From Streptomyces sp. NBC_01549 (GTDB lineage Bacteria; Actinomycetota; Actinomycetes; Streptomycetales; Streptomycetaceae): a stretch of DNA of 64,000 nucleotides. The stretch lies in contig NZ_JAPEPW010000001.1 of assembly GCF_026339955.1 (NCBI RefSeq), forward strand, positions 4,583,001 through 4,647,000. The letters run 5' to 3'. The notes beneath the pieces were generated by a model, which was not told the origin of the DNA, searched no databases, and worked only from the letters and a program-made list of their open reading frames with translations. Numbering within the stretch: the first letter of the stretch is position 1; every line of letters begins with the position of its first letter. The translations under genes and the position numbers were made by a program. This document shows positions 18,447-26,310 of the stretch, one piece after another.

Positions 18447-19508
18447 CTACCGGGGCAGGACCACGACATACGCCGCCGGATCCCGGTCGTTCGCCGCCAT
18501 CAGCGCGGTACGGACCACCGTCGCCTGCTGCTCCCTCGCGTCCCGCAGCTTCCTCGGAGTGATGTGGACGACCGTGATGCCCAGCCGCTCCAGGTGCTCG
18601 CGCTTACGGGCGTACTCGGACCAGAGGGCGTCGTCCTGTCGATCGCCCGGCCGGGGCGCCCGGGTGTCCAGCTCGACGGCCACCGCCTGCTCGGGCCAGT
18701 ACGCGTCGAGGCCGCCCAGGTGCGGGCCGCCCGGCAGGCGCAGGTCGACGTTCCAGACCGGGTCGGGCAGGCCGTACTCCCGCACCATCCGGTAGAGGCG
18801 GTCCTCCGCGATCGCCCGGCCCTCCGCCAGCAGCGAGTCCACCGCGTCCACCACGTGCGGGCGGTTCAGCAGCCGCGCCTGCGTCAACTCCCGCACCACC
18901 GCCGGCGGTTCACAGTGCCCGGCGCGCACCGCTTCCGTCAGCAGCCGCCGTACCGCGCCCGCGTCCGACAACTCCGCCACCGCGTCGGCCAGGGCGCGCG
19001 GCACCGGGGCGACCGGGAGACCCGTGAGGTACGCAGGGGTGGGCAGCGAGGGCGTACGGACGATGTGGGCGCAGCCGTGCGAGCGCAGCCGGCGCAGCCG
19101 GGGGACCAGGACGTCGATCTTGTCCAGGGAGGTCAGCGGGGGCGCCGAGGTGAAGCCGTGCAGGGTGAGCGCGGCCAGGCCCGTGATCAGCGCGTCCGTG
19201 TACGGCCGTGGGGCGTGCGGTTCCTCGGCGCCGGGCTGGAGGGGGATGCCCGGCGTCGGCGATTGCGCGGGGGTGCGGCCCGCGAACAGCAGGACCGCGT
19301 GCAGGCGTTCCTCGGAGGTGGGCGGCCCCGGGTGGAGGAGGAAGACGCCGGGGAGGATCTGCTGCCAGGGGCCGCCCGGCCGGCACCGCTCGTTCGTGTC
19401 GGCGGCCGTGACGCCGTGGGCGCGCAGCTGAGCGGTGGTCAGGACCCGCCGCTGTGTGCGGGACAGGTGGCGCAGGGGGCGGGGGGAGAGCGGGGTGTTG
19501 TGGTTCAT
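18447..19508 (-). CDS. AbiEi-like N-terminal domain plus DUF559-type nuclease-fold protein
   Basis: This 353-residue protein combines an N-terminal winged-helix like that of AbiEi antitoxins (RRVLTTAQLRAHGVTAADTNERC, then WQQILPGVFLLHPG) with a C-terminal segment resembling the DUF559/very-short-patch endonuclease fold (LDAYWPEQAVAVELD, then HLERLGITVVHITPRKL). Many actinobacteria carry such proteins without a neighbouring AbiEii toxin, as here, so neither an antitoxin role nor nuclease activity is established. The ATG at MNHNTPLS was chosen over an upstream extension that lacks a ribosome site. Confidence 0.7.
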   Translation of the reverse strand: MNHNTPLSPRPLRHLSRTQRRVLTTAQLRAHGVTAADTNERCRPGGPWQQILPGVFLLHPGPPTSEERLHAVLLFAGRTPAQSPTPGIPLQPGAEEPHAPRPYTDALITGLAALTLHGFTSAPPLTSLDKIDVLVPRLRRLRSHGCAHIVRTPSLPTPAYLTGLPVAPVPRALADAVAELSDAGAVRRLLTEAVRAGHCEPPAVVRELTQARLLNRPHVVDAVDSLLAEGRAIAEDRLYRMVREYGLPDPVWNVDLRLPGGPHLGGLDAYWPEQAVAVELDTRAPRPGDRQDDALWSEYARKREHLERLGITVVHITPRKLRDAREQQATVVRTALMAANDRDPAAYVVVLPR

Positions 19509-19660
19509 GAACGGGGGTTTCCCGCGTCCGGTCCGTCCCCTAACCGCTGTTACACGCCCGTCGACAAATCCGGACAAGCTCGCCCTAAAGTACGGGCGTT
19601 CGACTGCCGAAAGGCGCTGGTCCCGATCGGGGTTACGGGGCCCTGTGCGCGGGTTCGGTA

Positions 19661-19699
19661 ACGGGGCCCAAGGCGCCGCGTCGGCGACCCGGGCCCCGT
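19661..19699. terminator. Probable terminator of the second pepN
   Basis: ACGGGGCCC pairs with GGGCCCCGT across a 21-base loop that contains further GC-rich pairing. It lies about 20 bases after the pepN stop on the minus strand. A direct repeat of the left arm (ACGGGGCCC) occurs about 26 bases away. Confidence 0.45.
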
Positions 19700-19719
19700 C
19701 ACTGCCGGGCCCGTCGTCT

Positions 19720-22311
19720 CTACGAGCCCGCCGCCGCGTCGCACGCCTGCCCCCGCAGGGCGCGCGCCAGGTCGTCCCGCGCTTCCAGGACCAGACGGCG
19801 CAGGGCGGGGGGCGCGTCCTCGTGGGCGGTGAGCCAGGCGTCCGTCGCGTCCAGGGTCTCCTGGGAGTCCTGGAGGGACGGGAACAGTCCCTTGACCACG
19901 TCCATGCCGATCTGGATGGACCGCTCGGCCCAGACGCGCTCGATGGCCGCGAAGTACTTCGCGGCGTACGGGGCCAGCAGTTCCCGATGGGAGGGCTGCG
20001 AGAAGCCCGCGATGGTCGCCTCGACCAGCGCGTTCGACAGCGCGTCCGACTCGACGACCTGGGCCCAGGCCTGCGCCTTGACCGCCGCCGAGGGCCGGGC
20101 GGCGAGACAGCGGACCTGGTGGCGCTTGCCGGAGGCCGTGTCGTCGCGGGCCAGTTCGGCCGCGAGGAGGGCCTCGTCGGCGACGCCGTGCGCGGCCAGC
20201 GGTTCCAGGAACGCCCAGCGCAGCTCCTGGTCGACGTCCAGGCCGTCGACCTTGGCGGTGCCCTCCAGCAGATGCAGCAGCAGGTGCAGATCGGCCTTGT
20301 CGGAGGCGACCGTCGCGAAGAAACGGGCCCAGGTCAGCTGGTGCTGGCTGCCGGGCTCGGCGAGCCGCAGTTCCTTCAGGGCGCCCTGGGCGAGCAGCCG
20401 GCCGCCCTCGGCCCGCCACTCGGGGGTCGCGTACTGGACGAGCGCCGAGTTCGCCCAGGCGTGCAGCATCTGCAGGACGCCGATGTCGGACTCGCGGCCC
20501 GCGAAGCGCAGCACCAGGCTCACGAAGTCCCGCGCCGGCATCAGCGCGTCCCGGGTGAGGTTCCACAGCGCCGACCAGCACAGCGCGCGGGCGAGGGGGT
20601 CGGTGATGTCGCCGAGCCTCTCGCGCAGCGTGTCCAGCGAGTTCTCGTCGAAGCGGATCTTGCAGTACGTGAGGTCGTCGTCGTTGACGAGGACCAGCTC
20701 GGGGGCGTCCACGCCGACCAGCTCCCCGACCACCGTGCGGGGGCCGTCGACGTCCACCTCGGCGCGGGCGTACCGCACCAGGGAGCCGGCCCCTCCTTGC
20801 CGCAGGCCGTCATGCCGGTACAGGCCCACCGCGACACGGTGCGGACGCAGTTCGGGGTGCGACTCGGGGGCCTCCTGGAGCACGGCCAGCTCGGTGACGC
20901 GGCCCTCGGCGCTCAGGATCACCTGCGGGGTGAGGGAGTTCACCCCGGCCGTCTGGAGCCACGCGCGCGACCAGGTCGCCAGATCACGTCCGCTGGTCTC
21001 CTCCAGGGCCGACAGCAGATCGCCGAGGCGTGTGTTGCCGTACGCGTTGCGCTTGAAGTAGCGGCGCGCGCCCTCCAGGAACGCGTCCTGCCCGGCGTAC
21101 GCGACGAGCTGCTTGAGCACGCTCGCCCCCTTCGCGTACGTGATCCCGTCGAAGTTGAGCTTGGCGTCCTGCAGGTCGTGGATGTTGGCCGTGACGGGGT
21201 GGGTGGAGGGCAGCTGGTCGGCGCGGTACGCCCAGGACTTGCGGCGGTTGGCGAAGGTGATCCAGCCGTTCTCGAATCGGGTCGCCCCGACCAGCGCGAA
21301 CGCGCCCATGAAGTCGGCGAAGGACTCCTTGAGCCACAGGTCGTCCCACCACTCCATGGTGACGAGGTCGCCGAACCACATGTGCGCCATCTCGTGCAGG
21401 ATGACGTTCGCCCGGCCCTCGTACGACGCCGCGGTCACCTTCCCGCGGAAGATGTACTCCTCGCGGAACGTGACGAGCCCCGGGTTCTCCATCGCGCCGA
21501 GGTTGTACTCGGGCACGAACGCCTGATCGTACTTCCCGAAGGGGTAGGGGAAGTCGAAGTGGTCGTGGAAGAAGTCCAGGCCCTGCTTGGTGACGAGGAA
21601 GACGTCGTCGGAGTCGAAGTAGGGGGCCAGGCCCTTGCGGCACATCGCGCCGAGCGGGATCTCCAGCGTCGTACCGTCGTCGAGCGTGCGCGTGTAGCTG
21701 TCCGTGACGTAGTGGTACGGGCCCGCCACGAACGCGGTGATGTATGTCGAGATCGGCTTGGTCTCGGCGAACTTCCACACACCGTGGACGAGTTCACCGA
21801 GGCCGTTGCTCCAGACCGTCCACCCCTCGGGGGCCCGCACCTCGAAGCGGAAGGGGGCCTTGAGGTCCGGCTGCTCGAAGTTCGCGAAGACGCGCCGGGA
21901 GTCGGCGGGCTCGTACTGGGTGTAGAGGTAGACCTCGCCGTCCTCGGGGTCGACGAAGCGGTGCATGCCCTCGCCGGTACGGGAGTAGGCGCACAGCGCG
22001 TCGACGATCAGCTCGTTGTGGGCCTGGAGGTTCTCCAGCCGGATGCGGGAGCCGTCGAAGACCTCGTCGGGGTCCAGAGCCTTGCCGTTGAGCGAGACCG
22101 CGGTGACGCTCGGTGCGACCAGGTCGGCGAAGCTCGCGGCGCCGGGCTCCGCGCAGCGGAAGCGGATCGTGGTCATCGAGCGGAACGTACGCGGTTCAGT
22201 CGCGGTGTCGCCCAGGGCGGAGCACAGATCGAGGGAGACCTCGTACCCGTCCACGGACAGCAGGGCTGCCCGCTCCTGGGCCTCGTCGCGGGTCAGATTC
22301 TCACCGGGCAC
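19720..22311 (-). CDS. pepN: Aminopeptidase N (M1 family), second paralogue
   Basis: This 863-residue M1 aminopeptidase is clearly similar along its whole length to the one near the left end. GAMEN is at 272-276, HEMAH at 306-310 and the third zinc ligand at E329 in KESF. The chosen GTG gives MPGENLTRDEAQ, aligned with its paralogue, and has GGGAG 8 bases upstream; a GTG three codons earlier overlaps that site. It is divergent from the Rv2466c-like gene, the same neighbour as pepN in mycobacteria, so this copy is probably the ancestral-position one. Confidence 0.95.
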   Translation of the reverse strand: MPGENLTRDEAQERAALLSVDGYEVSLDLCSALGDTATEPRTFRSMTTIRFRCAEPGAASFADLVAPSVTAVSLNGKALDPDEVFDGSRIRLENLQAHNELIVDALCAYSRTGEGMHRFVDPEDGEVYLYTQYEPADSRRVFANFEQPDLKAPFRFEVRAPEGWTVWSNGLGELVHGVWKFAETKPISTYITAFVAGPYHYVTDSYTRTLDDGTTLEIPLGAMCRKGLAPYFDSDDVFLVTKQGLDFFHDHFDFPYPFGKYDQAFVPEYNLGAMENPGLVTFREEYIFRGKVTAASYEGRANVILHEMAHMWFGDLVTMEWWDDLWLKESFADFMGAFALVGATRFENGWITFANRRKSWAYRADQLPSTHPVTANIHDLQDAKLNFDGITYAKGASVLKQLVAYAGQDAFLEGARRYFKRNAYGNTRLGDLLSALEETSGRDLATWSRAWLQTAGVNSLTPQVILSAEGRVTELAVLQEAPESHPELRPHRVAVGLYRHDGLRQGGAGSLVRYARAEVDVDGPRTVVGELVGVDAPELVLVNDDDLTYCKIRFDENSLDTLRERLGDITDPLARALCWSALWNLTRDALMPARDFVSLVLRFAGRESDIGVLQMLHAWANSALVQYATPEWRAEGGRLLAQGALKELRLAEPGSQHQLTWARFFATVASDKADLHLLLHLLEGTAKVDGLDVDQELRWAFLEPLAAHGVADEALLAAELARDDTASGKRHQVRCLAARPSAAVKAQAWAQVVESDALSNALVEATIAGFSQPSHRELLAPYAAKYFAAIERVWAERSIQIGMDVVKGLFPSLQDSQETLDATDAWLTAHEDAPPALRRLVLEARDDLARALRGQACDAAAGS

Positions 22312-22491
22312 GGGCGGCACTCCCTCGGGGCGGCGTCACGGACGGATACTGCGGAACGGATGTCCGGCATCCGGTGTCGGATACGGTTGGACAGGAGCGA
22401 TCCTGCCATGTGCCCCTGACGCTGGACACCCGGGAATGAGGCGAGTGACCTCCGGTGTTGCTCGGGGAAACACCGTTTTCCGAGGAGAACC

Positions 22492-23148
22492 ATGCCCGAG
22501 ACCGCTGCTCCCAAGACCCCCGTCGACTTCTGGTTCGACCCGCTGTGCCCCTGGGCCTGGATGACCTCGCGCTGGGTGCTGGAAGTGGAGAAGGTCCGGG
22601 ACATCGAAGTCCACTGGCACATCATGAGCCTCGCGGTCCTCAACGAGGACCGGCTGGACCAGCTGCCCGAGGAGTACCGGGACATGCTCGCCACCCAGGC
22701 CTGGAAGCCCATCCGCGTGGTCACGGCCGCCTGGCAGAAGCACGGCGAGGACGTCCTCGGCCCGCTCTACACCGCGCTCGGCACCCGTATCCACAACCAG
22801 GGCGAGGGCGCGACCCTCGAGGCGATCGCGGGCGCCCTCGAGGAGGTCGGCCTCCCGGCCTCCCTGCTCGACTACGCCGAGCAGGAGGACTTCGAGTTCG
22901 ACGCCGAGCTGCGCGCCTCCCACAAGGAGGGCATCGAGAAGGTCGGCCAGGAGGTCGGCACCCCGGTGATCGCGGTCCCCGGCGCCGACGGCGAGCAGGT
23001 CGCCTTCTTCGGCCCGGTCGTCACGCCCGCCCCGAAGGGCGAGGCCGCGGCCAGGCTGTGGGACGGCACGCTGCTGGTCGCCTCGACCCCCGGCTTCTAC
23101 GAGATCAAGCGGACCCGCACGCAGGGCCCGGACTTCAGCAACCTGTAA
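22492..23148 (+). CDS. DsbA-family oxidoreductase, mycothiol-dependent Rv2466c type
   Basis: This 218-residue thioredoxin-fold protein opens with VDFWFDPLCPWAWMTSRW. The closest named relative is M. tuberculosis Rv2466c, a mycothiol-dependent reductase with a CPWC active site. Here the second cysteine is alanine (CPWA), leaving one redox cysteine at about residue 20, so a monothiol mechanism with mycothiol is likely. HWHIMSLAVLNED and TPVIAVPGADG are family blocks. It is divergent from pepN, as in mycobacteria. It has no signal peptide, so it is cytoplasmic. Confidence 0.88.
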   Translation: MPETAAPKTPVDFWFDPLCPWAWMTSRWVLEVEKVRDIEVHWHIMSLAVLNEDRLDQLPEEYRDMLATQAWKPIRVVTAAWQKHGEDVLGPLYTALGTRIHNQGEGATLEAIAGALEEVGLPASLLDYAEQEDFEFDAELRASHKEGIEKVGQEVGTPVIAVPGADGEQVAFFGPVVTPAPKGEAAARLWDGTLLVASTPGFYEIKRTRTQGPDFSNL

Positions 23149-23160
23149 GGGCGACCAGGT

Positions 23161-23397
23161 TCATTCCGGCTCGGGCATCTTCTCGGGCGGGTCGAACGGC
23201 TTGACCCGCCACGCGTGCCGGATGTTGCGGCAGTCGAAGTCGGTGCGGCCGCAGATCCAGTAGTCGTCCACATACGCGTTCGGCTTCTGGAGGTTCGCCA
23301 GTTCCCGGATGACCGCCCGCTCCCGGTCGTCCCGGGGCTGGCGGTGGGGCTGGTCGGACCCGCATGTGTAGCAGGGATACGTCTTTTCCCTCGGCAT
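23161..23397 (-). CDS. Small cysteine-rich protein of unknown function
   Basis: This 78-residue protein has four or five cysteines, in YPCYTCGSD near the N-terminus and WICGRTDFDCR near residue 50, a spacing suggestive of a small zinc-binding fold. It is convergent with the DsbA-family gene, 12 bases from its stop. The ATG is preceded by GGGGCATCGTTGCGGG. A large hairpin lies 34 bases upstream, which may limit or regulate transcription. I do not recognise a named family. Confidence 0.65.
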   Translation of the reverse strand: MPREKTYPCYTCGSDQPHRQPRDDRERAVIRELANLQKPNAYVDDYWICGRTDFDCRNIRHAWRVKPFDPPEKMPEPE

Positions 23398-23430
23398 CCC
23401 GCAACGATGCCCCGGAAGCGTTCGTAGCGT

Positions 23431-23470
23431 AAGGCCCCGTGAGGCTCCTTTTCGTTCTTCACGGGGCCTT
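23431..23470. terminator. Hairpin between divergent genes
   Basis: AAGGCCCCGTGA pairs perfectly with TCACGGGGCCTT across a 16-base pyrimidine-rich loop. It sits in a divergent gap where a terminator is not needed for either flanking gene, so it may instead be an attenuator or operator for the small cysteine gene, or the relic of a lost gene's terminator. Confidence 0.55.
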
Positions 23471-23554
23471 CGCTCCACCTCCGAACAGGCCCGGACGGTG
23501 GGCTCGCGCCGGAGCGCACACGCGAGTGCGCCGCGACCGGGATACTGGCGGGTC

Positions 23555-24211
23555 ATGAGTACGACGAACATGACCCACAGCGCCGTGAGTCCCGCAGCTC
23601 CGGTGAGCACGACCCTGTTGCTCGCCCGGCACGGCCGGACCGTCTGGCATGCCGAGAACCGCTACGCCGGAGTGAGTGACGTCCCCCTCGCCGACGAGGG
23701 CCGTGCCCAGGCCGAGGCGCTGGGCCGCTGGGCCGCCGGGCACCCCGTGGACGCCGTCTGGACGTCGACGCTCTCTCGCGCCGCCGCCACGGCCGAACCC
23801 GCCTGCCGTGCCCTCGGTCTCACCGCGCACCGCGAACCGGCACTGCGTGAATGCGACTTCGGGGTGGTGGAGGGCCGTACGCTCGCCGAGTTCGAGGCCG
23901 AGAACCCGGCCAGGGCGAAGGCGTACCGGGCCGACCCGGTGTCGTACCCCTTCCCGGAGGCGGAGGACCCGCGCACCGCGGCGGCCCGCGGGGCGGCCGT
24001 CCTGCGCCGCATCGCGGCCGCGCACCACGGCGAACGTGTCCTGGTCGTCGCCCACAACACCCTGCTCCGTCTGGTGCTCTGCTCTGTGCTGTCCATCCCG
24101 CTGGGCGAGTACCGCCGGGTCCTCCCGCGCCTGCGCAACGCGGCGATCACCGAACTCCGTATGACGGACGGGGCCGCCGCGCTGCTGTCGCTCAACGTGC
24201 CCTGCGCCTGA
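23555..24211 (+). CDS. Histidine phosphatase (phosphoglycerate-mutase-like)
   Basis: This 218-residue enzyme of the histidine phosphatase superfamily has the phosphorylated histidine H26 in ARHGRT, the acid residue in RECDFGVVEG and the second histidine in VVAHNTLLR (AHN rather than the more common SHG). The family dephosphorylates sugars, nucleotides or cofactor precursors, including alpha-ribazole phosphate; no cobalamin genes are nearby, so the substrate is open. The ATG at MSTTNMTH was chosen over an earlier one without a ribosome site. A strong terminator with a T-run follows. Confidence 0.88.
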   Translation: MSTTNMTHSAVSPAAPVSTTLLLARHGRTVWHAENRYAGVSDVPLADEGRAQAEALGRWAAGHPVDAVWTSTLSRAAATAEPACRALGLTAHREPALRECDFGVVEGRTLAEFEAENPARAKAYRADPVSYPFPEAEDPRTAAARGAAVLRRIAAAHHGERVLVVAHNTLLRLVLCSVLSIPLGEYRRVLPRLRNAAITELRMTDGAAALLSLNVPCA

Positions 24212-24233
24212 CGCGGGCGGTGTACGCGGGAGG

Positions 24234-24277
24234 AGGGCCCCCGCGAGTCACGTCCTCGCGGGGGCCCTTTGTTTCTC
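24234..24277 (+). terminator. Intrinsic terminator after the histidine phosphatase
   Basis: A 14-bp perfect stem (AGGGCCCCCGCGAG and its complement), a 7-base loop and then TTTGTTTCT. It also serves the convergent permease. Confidence 0.85.
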
Positions 24278-24321
24278 CCTCGTGCGGGTCGCGCGAGGGC
24301 TTTTCGGGGGAGCGGGAAGGA

Positions 24322-25716
24322 TCAGCGGGCCGCGCGGGCCCGCTGCCATACGTATCCGACGGCCGCCAGGAACAGCGTCATGCCGCCGGTCGAGTACAGC
24401 TGCCCCCGGGTGTCCGGCTGCCGGGCCATCAGGATGAAGATCGCGACCATGCCGGCCAGCGCCACCCAGGTCAGCACGGGGAACGCCCACATCCGCACGA
24501 CCAGCTTCTCCGGTGCCTCGCGCTCCACCCTGCGGCGCAGCAGCAGCTGGGAGACCGCGATGAAGATCCACACGACCAGGATCACCGCGCCGATCATGTT
24601 CAGCAGCCACGGGAAGACGTCGTCGGGCCGCCAGTAGCTCAGCAGCACGCACACGAAGCCGAAGACGCAGGAGGCGAGTACCGCGACGCGCGGGACCCCG
24701 GCCGAGACCCTGCCGAGGGCCTTCGGGCCCTGGCCGCGCTCCACCAGCGAGTAGGCGATGCGCGAGGAGCCGTAGATGTTGGCGTTCATCGCCGACAGCA
24801 GCGCGACGAACACGACCACGTTCATCAGCTGACCGGCGCCGGGGATGCCCAGGTGGTCGAGGGCGGCGACGTAGGGGCCCTTCTCGACGACCTCCTTCGA
24901 GTCCCACGGGACCAGCGTGACGATGACCGCCATGGAACCGATGTAGAAGAGCGCGATGCGCCACATCGCCGTACGGACGGCGCGTGCGACGCCCTGGACC
25001 GGGTTCTGCGACTCGGCCGCCGCGATGGTGACCGTCTCCATACCGCCGTACGCGAAGACCGACGCGAGCAGGCCGACGACCAGCCCCTCGCCGCCGTGCG
25101 GGAGGAAGCCGCCCTGGCCGGTGAGGTTCGAGGTGCCGGGGGAGTCCGTGCCGGGCAGTACGCCCGCGACGGCCAGCACGCCCAGCACCAGGAACAGGCT
25201 GATCGCGCCGACCTTCAGCGCGGCGAACCAGAACTCGAACTCGCCGAAGTTCTTCACGGCGGCGAGGTTGGCGACGCAGAAGACCGCCATGAACAGGGCC
25301 ACCCAGGCCCACTCGGGCGTGCCCGGCAGCCAGCCGGTGACGATCTTCGCCGCCCCGATCCCTTCCAGCCCCACGGCCGTGCAGAGCAGTACCCAGAAGG
25401 ACCACCCCGCGGTGAAGCCCGTCCACGGTCCGATCGCCCGCTCGGCGTGCGCCGAGAACGAGCCCGAGGACGGATACGCGGCCGACATCTCGCCGAGCAT
25501 CCGCATCACCAGCATGACGAGCAGACCGGAGACCGCGTACGCGATCACGATCGACGGTCCGGCGGCGGCGATCCCCGCGCCGGACCCGACGAACAGACCG
25601 GCGCCGATCACGCCGCCGAGGGCGATCATCGACAGATGGCGCTGCTTGAGGCCGTGGGACAGCGGGGCGTGTGTGCCGGGATCGGTAAGTGGGGTGTCGA
25701 GGGTGGTGCGGGACAT
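24322..25716 (-). CDS. Amino-acid permease (APC superfamily, GABA/aromatic type)
   Basis: This 464-residue, 12-helix transporter begins with the family signature HLSMIALGGVIGAGLFVGSG. It imports amino acids by proton symport across the cytoplasmic membrane. Helix 1 (GGVIGAGLF) and the FSAHAERAIGPWTGF loop are characteristic of the AAT family that includes GabP, AnsP, CycA and ProY; the substrate cannot be set. A closely similar permease lies at 33-35 kb. A hairpin upstream, probably the terminator of the preceding gene remnant, lies within 90 bases of the start. Confidence 0.9.
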   Translation of the reverse strand: MSRTTLDTPLTDPGTHAPLSHGLKQRHLSMIALGGVIGAGLFVGSGAGIAAAGPSIVIAYAVSGLLVMLVMRMLGEMSAAYPSSGSFSAHAERAIGPWTGFTAGWSFWVLLCTAVGLEGIGAAKIVTGWLPGTPEWAWVALFMAVFCVANLAAVKNFGEFEFWFAALKVGAISLFLVLGVLAVAGVLPGTDSPGTSNLTGQGGFLPHGGEGLVVGLLASVFAYGGMETVTIAAAESQNPVQGVARAVRTAMWRIALFYIGSMAVIVTLVPWDSKEVVEKGPYVAALDHLGIPGAGQLMNVVVFVALLSAMNANIYGSSRIAYSLVERGQGPKALGRVSAGVPRVAVLASCVFGFVCVLLSYWRPDDVFPWLLNMIGAVILVVWIFIAVSQLLLRRRVEREAPEKLVVRMWAFPVLTWVALAGMVAIFILMARQPDTRGQLYSTGGMTLFLAAVGYVWQRARAAR

Positions 25717-25764
25717 GAGAGCGGGTGGTCCCTTACGTGCGAGTGAGCAAAAACGCCCACAGTC

Positions 25765-25800
25765 TGGGCAGCCTCTCCGCTCGGAGGGAGAGGCTGCCCA
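25765..25800 (-). terminator. Terminator after the truncated dioxygenase gene
   Basis: TGGGCAGCCTCTCC pairs perfectly with its complement around an 8-base loop. On the minus strand it is followed within 20 bases by TTTTT, as expected for a terminator of the dioxygenase gene, insulating the permease. Confidence 0.75.
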
Positions 25801-25838
25801 TTACGCGGACACCCGCGGTGCGGAGCGTGAGATTCCTT

Positions 25839-26157
25839 TTACTCGGCCACGGGGGTGTAGTGCGAGGCGTCGCCCTCGATCGAGTAGCTCTCCTTGCCCT
25901 CGACGCCGACCGGGATGTCACCGGCGACGGTGACGCGGTTGAGGCGGCGCGGCTGTCCGTCGTAGTTGTCTATGGCGTAGTGCTGGGTGGTGCGGTTGTC
26001 GAACAGGACGAGCTGGTTAGGGGACCAGCGCCAGCGCAGGATGTTCTCCGGGCGGGTGATGTACGACTGGAACAGGTCGAGCAGCTTGCGGGACTCGCCC
26101 ACCGACAGCCCGACGATCCGCTGCGCGAACCCGCCGATGAACAGCCCGCGCTGACAG
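25839..26157 (-). pseudogene. TauD/TfdA-family dioxygenase, 3' remnant
   Basis: About 105 codons of the C-terminal end of a 2-oxoglutarate/Fe(II) dioxygenase remain, from GLFIGGFAQRIVGLS to the stop. The distal iron-ligand histidine is in NRTTQHYA and the 2-oxoglutarate-binding arginine in RRLNRVTVAG. Upstream similarity ends at about 26155, where a tnpB-type element begins. The N-terminal two thirds, with the HxD motif, are not found beyond the element's other end, so the gene has lost them. Intact relatives oxidise taurine, alkyl sulfates or similar compounds. Confidence 0.8.
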
Positions 26158-26178
26158 ATTGTGCCTCGTGGCGGTAGC

Positions 26179-26211
26179 TGTTTCGGGTGCGCTCTTGCGG
26201 AGCCTGAAACA
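26179..26211. repeat. Subterminal hairpin of the tnpB element
   Basis: TGTTTC pairs with GAAACA, enclosing an inner stem GCTC/GAGC around TTGCG, with an asymmetric internal loop. Its position about 20 bases from the element edge is like the right-end hairpins of the IS200/IS605 group. Confidence 0.55.
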
Positions 26212-26288
26212 TCGGCAACCAGGCCCACGCGCTGTTCGTGATCAGGACGTTGCGCACCATGCGTGTCAACATTCCGAGTTTGTCAGCT

Positions 26289-26310
26289 GCCCGACGCTAG
26301 AGCGTCGGGC
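26289..26310. repeat. Hairpin across the tnpB stop codon
   Basis: GCCCGACGC pairs with GCGTCGGGC around TAGA, a perfect 9-bp stem. The tnpB stop codon (TAG on the minus strand) lies in the loop. It may act as a terminator or as part of the omega RNA scaffold. Confidence 0.65.

Noticed and set aside
18447..19508. Complete AbiE toxin-antitoxin system
   Set aside because: Only an AbiEi-like domain is present; no AbiEii nucleotidyltransferase gene is adjacent.
19435..22419. 994-codon open frame opposite the second pepN
   Set aside because: Antisense artefact; no recognisable motif, whereas pepN is complete.
25970..26272. Minus-strand frame beginning MLTRMVRNVLITNS at the tnpB element edge
   Set aside because: It runs out of frame into the dioxygenase remnant and has no family match; more likely element or RNA-coding sequence.
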